In this document: positions 4,001 through 6,727 of the stretch, piece by piece
Layout of the letters: every line of letters begins with the position of its first letter
Position numbering within the stretch: the stretch's first letter is position 1
The notes under the pieces: generated by a model
Database searches by the model: none
Told to the model about the DNA's origin: nothing
Seen by the model: the letters and a program-made list of their open reading frames with translations, nothing else
DNA from: an uncultured bacterium
Lineage (GTDB): Bacteria > Bacillota > Clostridia > Oscillospirales > Acutalibacteraceae
Assembly: GCA_945949625.1 (NCBI GenBank)
Contig: CAMFFI010000057.1
Coordinates: 1 to 6,727 of the forward strand
Reading direction: 5' to 3'
DNA: 6,727 bases
Made by a program: the position numbers and the translations under genes

Positions 4001-6727
4001 TTAATTGTTCTTTAATACATACCCGCCGACTACACAGCAATTATCCCTGCAAACCGGGAGACCGCCGACATATCCGACAAATGAGAAAATATACGTTTTG
4101 CCCGATTCTGCATTAAAGCCCTTAGATAAATTAACCGTAAATTCAGCATCATCGGCAGGCAAATTTACCTTGACATCGTGTAAAATTTCGGTAGATGTTC
4201 CGTCGCTGTTCTTCTTGCTTACAGTCAATTTGACTTCATCAAGGTTCTTATGTTTTAATGTAATTTTTGCGTTGCTTACATTTCCGGGTGACAGTACTTT
4301 ATTTGAAACTTCGGCGTCAATAGCAGCATCAACGCAACTGTATTCTATCGGAGTTTTGATTATTGCAGCCGGAACTGTGGCAGAGGTCGAAACCGCCGAC
4401 AATAAGGTTGCCGTGAATTTCACCTTACCGTCGGAAAGCTCAAGCGGTACGGGGAGATAAATATTTACATTGAAACTGCCCGGAGTAATCGGAGAAATTT
4501 TAATATATCCGTTGTTGCTGTAATAAGTTTTTCCGTCTGACACGGCATAAGATCCGTCGGGGAGTTCACCGCCGTCAAGCGATAGTTTCACCGCATACTT
4601 ACCGCTTTCGTTACCTTCGTAGGTGGTATTTACAGCGGGTGCACTTTCGCCTACGGTAACATTAATTGCAAAAGGTCCGTTGCTTGATGTATTACCGTTG
4701 CCGACTGCGGCGGCGGTAAGCTCTGTTGTGTCATCGCCTATATTGACTGCCTTTTTAGGCGTGTTTAGTAGGTTTTTCAGTTCGTCACCGTCATTATTAT
4801 AAACGAGGGCTATTTTTCCGCTTACGGCATCTTGCGTACCTGCATAATCGACAATAAACACAAGCTTTTCGGTTAGCATTTCGCCTGTCTTAGGAGCAAA
4901 ATGAGCGTCTGACGAGCCGAGTTCTGTAAATTCCCTAAGATTTATGGAATTTACAGAAACGGGTACAGTATAACTGTAATACTTCGGTTCATTTTGATTC
5001 GACATATCCATCATCAAAATTTTTGTGCCCGTAAAAAACTCTTTTGCAGTCCCGTCTGAATTGTAAAAGCAAAGAGAAATATTAAGGTCTGTATATATTG
5101 ACGGGGTATATCGGGTTTTAACGTCTAACGTATAACTGCTTTTTGGGGTAATAGTAATTTCTTGAGGGCTTTGCTGCGAAACAATGCCTTCATAATGCTT
5201 CCCAAAGTCGAATGACACAAATTGATCTACCTTGTAAAAGAATAAATCTACGATTTTTTGCTCCGACAATGTTTCTGCCGAAGCCTCGCCTCTGACGCTG
5301 AAACCGCTCTTTGTGGAATTATCGGCAGTTACGGAATAAACAGCGCCTGCCGGCAAATGCAAAAGTGTTGCAAAATCGTCGTGTTTCATATATAAGGTAA
5401 TATTTGCATTGCCGTTTTCGTCGGCTTTGATATTTGTAGGGTTTACTACCGTTTCGCCGTTTACCGTTATGTTAGTGTTATTTGGCAGACCGGTTATTGC
5501 ATATAGCTGATTTCCACGTAATTTAGAAAAAGTGCAGTTTATTGCAAAATACTTACTTTCGTCCTTGGTATCTCCGATTACATTTGTATTTACGGTAACA
5601 TCATAACCTATAGGGTCAAAGTAAGCATATAACTGCGTAACATCGCCGTCTTTTACCTTGTATGAATAGGTAGGGTTTCTTGTGACTAAAGCACCGCTTT
5701 CATCGTACCAACCGCTAAATAAATAACCGATTTTGTTCTTAGCAGTCACACCGATATATGTGTCGCCTGCAGAGGCGTATAGCTCCTGGCCAACCGATTC
5801 GCTTTCGCCGTCCGGCTTATAATCTGTTGCGCTTTCGGGGCTTTCGTCATCGGTATACAACAACTTTACTTCAACAGTTCCGCCATCTGTACTTGTGTCG
5901 TAGGTTGACGATGTTTCATTAAATGTTTTGGCAATAACCCTTTGACGGTATTTCCATTGTGCAAAGAAGGTAATACCTTCTTCTTCGGGTATTTTGTCAA
6001 CAACGGGGTCGGTGGCGGTTTTATCAGGGAATATTCTAAGAAATTTGCTTTCGTTTTCTTTATAATACTCAACCCTGTGAACTGCGTCAAACATAAAAAA
6101 TCTGTTTCCGCTTCCGTTGGTTAAGATGTATTGCCAACCTATAAACTTCCAGCCGTCGTCCGCTTGTGGTTTATGAGATGTATATTCACTAAAGCTTTCG
6201 TTCAGCGGAATCTCATAACCTGTGGTTGGGTCATTTAAGTCATATTGATACGGATACTGATTACAGGAATCATAAATAACATTTTTGGCCTGATATATTA
6301 TATTTACCGTAATTGAAGAATTGACATTATAAAAATCATAACGATATTCTGTTTTTCCGTCAACCACAACTGGGGTCCATTGGTCGGCGGGAACAAATTC
6401 GCCGTTTATGTATCCGCCGATAAATTCTCTGTTTCCCGGTTGGTAATAAACAGAGATATTACTGCCTGCCAAAACCCAGCCCGTGTCTTGCGGACCTTCG
6501 TCATCGGGTTCAAAGTTGTCCGAAATCTCGGAGTCAATATACACAGATCCGTATTCACTGATAGGGGATTTGTTAAAGTCAGCATTTACATAATAAAATT
6601 CTTTAAATTTTATATTATCCAACAGATTGCCGTAGGTTTTGTTACCTGTACCGTTAGAGTCAACAGCGTTGACCGATACAAAGCCGAATACGGTTTTGTT
6701 CTGTCCCTGTGGAACAATATAGTTATA
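4001..6727 (-). CDS. Large extracellular adhesin-like protein, C-terminal 908 residues (InlB-B-repeat type), 5' end outside window
   Basis: The frame is open to the right edge, so the true start and any signal peptide lie upstream; the TTG at 6622 is internal. Numbering from the edge: residues 1-46 look like the end of a jelly-roll/CBM-like domain (YIVPQGQNKTVFGF, then GNLLDNIKF). About 80-260 hold a first repeat-like block with GWKFIGWQY (193-201) and ITFFAQWKY (252-260). About 300-372 hold a second, with GYLFSGWYDESG (334-345) and LYAYF (366-370), typical of InlB-B/Flg_new repeats. About 375-500 resemble a Clostridial adhesin domain (LPAGAVYSVTADN, 458-470). Residues 500-908 are beta-rich, with an Ig-like module near 813-885. 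The C-terminus has cysteines in VCRDNCC but no LPXTG and no membrane helix. It is probably secreted or held at the surface by an N-terminal part not seen. Ligand unknown. Confidence 0.88.
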   Translation of the reverse strand, partial: YNYIVPQGQNKTVFGFVSVNAVDSNGTGNKTYGNLLDNIKFKEFYYVNADFNKSPISEYGSVYIDSEISDNFEPDDEGPQDTGWVLAGSNISVYYQPGNREFIGGYINGEFVPADQWTPVVVDGKTEYRYDFYNVNSSITVNIIYQAKNVIYDSCNQYPYQYDLNDPTTGYEIPLNESFSEYTSHKPQADDGWKFIGWQYILTNGSGNRFFMFDAVHRVEYYKENESKFLRIFPDKTATDPVVDKIPEEEGITFFAQWKYRQRVIAKTFNETSSTYDTSTDGGTVEVKLLYTDDESPESATDYKPDGESESVGQELYASAGDTYIGVTAKNKIGYLFSGWYDESGALVTRNPTYSYKVKDGDVTQLYAYFDPIGYDVTVNTNVIGDTKDESKYFAINCTFSKLRGNQLYAITGLPNNTNITVNGETVVNPTNIKADENGNANITLYMKHDDFATLLHLPAGAVYSVTADNSTKSGFSVRGEASAETLSEQKIVDLFFYKVDQFVSFDFGKHYEGIVSQQSPQEITITPKSSYTLDVKTRYTPSIYTDLNISLCFYNSDGTAKEFFTGTKILMMDMSNQNEPKYYSYTVPVSVNSINLREFTELGSSDAHFAPKTGEMLTEKLVFIVDYAGTQDAVSGKIALVYNNDGDELKNLLNTPKKAVNIGDDTTELTAAAVGNGNTSSNGPFAINVTVGESAPAVNTTYEGNESGKYAVKLSLDGGELPDGSYAVSDGKTYYSNNGYIKISPITPGSFNVNIYLPVPLELSDGKVKFTATLLSAVSTSATVPAAIIKTPIEYSCVDAAIDAEVSNKVLSPGNVSNAKITLKHKNLDEVKLTVSKKNSDGTSTEILHDVKVNLPADDAEFTVNLSKGFNAESGKTYIFSFVGYVGGLPVCRDNCCVVGGYVLKNN

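Noticed and set aside
6620..6622. TTG at 6622 as the start of the large surface-protein gene
   Set aside because: The same frame stays open for 35 more codons to the window edge with sensible domain sequence (VPQGQNKTVFGF, GNL), and no ribosome binding site precedes the TTG. The TTG is internal.

Overview
The window looks like chromosome from a low-GC Gram-positive gut-type bacterium (Clostridia/Eubacteriales, possibly Oscillospiraceae or Ruminococcaceae). This is inferred from AT-rich DNA, AAGGAG/AGGAGG ribosome binding sites, a TTG start, a near-consensus sigma-A promoter and a large surface protein of the InlB-B-repeat type. No gene here fixes the species.

Region 1 (1-3588, minus strand) is one tightly packed operon read right to left from a strong promoter (TTGACT, 17-bp spacer, TATAAT) at 3588-3560. 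Its gene order follows a sugar pathway. First is a WecE-like dTDP-4-keto-6-deoxy-sugar aminotransferase, then a GNAT acetyltransferase, then a GtrB/ArnC/DPM1-type GT2 glycosyltransferase with two C-terminal membrane helices. Two overlapping genes for four-helix SMR/EamA-like proteins follow, resembling the ArnE/ArnF flippase. Last is the first 49 codons of an integral membrane protein that runs off the left edge. Neighbouring genes abut, overlap or lie at most 19 bp apart. The natural reading is a cassette that makes an activated 4-amino-4,6-dideoxy sugar (probably N-acetylated), loads it on undecaprenyl phosphate, flips it across the membrane and hands it to a membrane-embedded (GT-C-like) transferase that decorates a surface molecule. 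Sugar identity, acceptor and the role of the truncated last gene are inferences.

Region 2 (3508-3940) is the divergent control region plus a small plus-strand gene for a Cro/C1-type helix-turn-helix protein. An 8-codon leader ORF with its own Shine-Dalgarno ends in a TGATG overlap with a start codon of that gene.

Region 3 (3942-3989) is a long imperfect inverted repeat between two convergent genes, best read as a bidirectional terminator.

Region 4 (4001-6727, minus strand) is the C-terminal 908 residues of a large extracellular beta-rich protein whose true start lies beyond the right edge. It shows the end of a jelly-roll-like domain, two InlB-B/bacterial-repeat-like blocks, a Clostridial adhesin-type domain and Ig-like C-terminal modules, with no LPXTG motif or C-terminal membrane anchor.

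No tRNA, rRNA, CRISPR array or insertion sequence was seen, and no gene-free stretch exceeds 300 bases.
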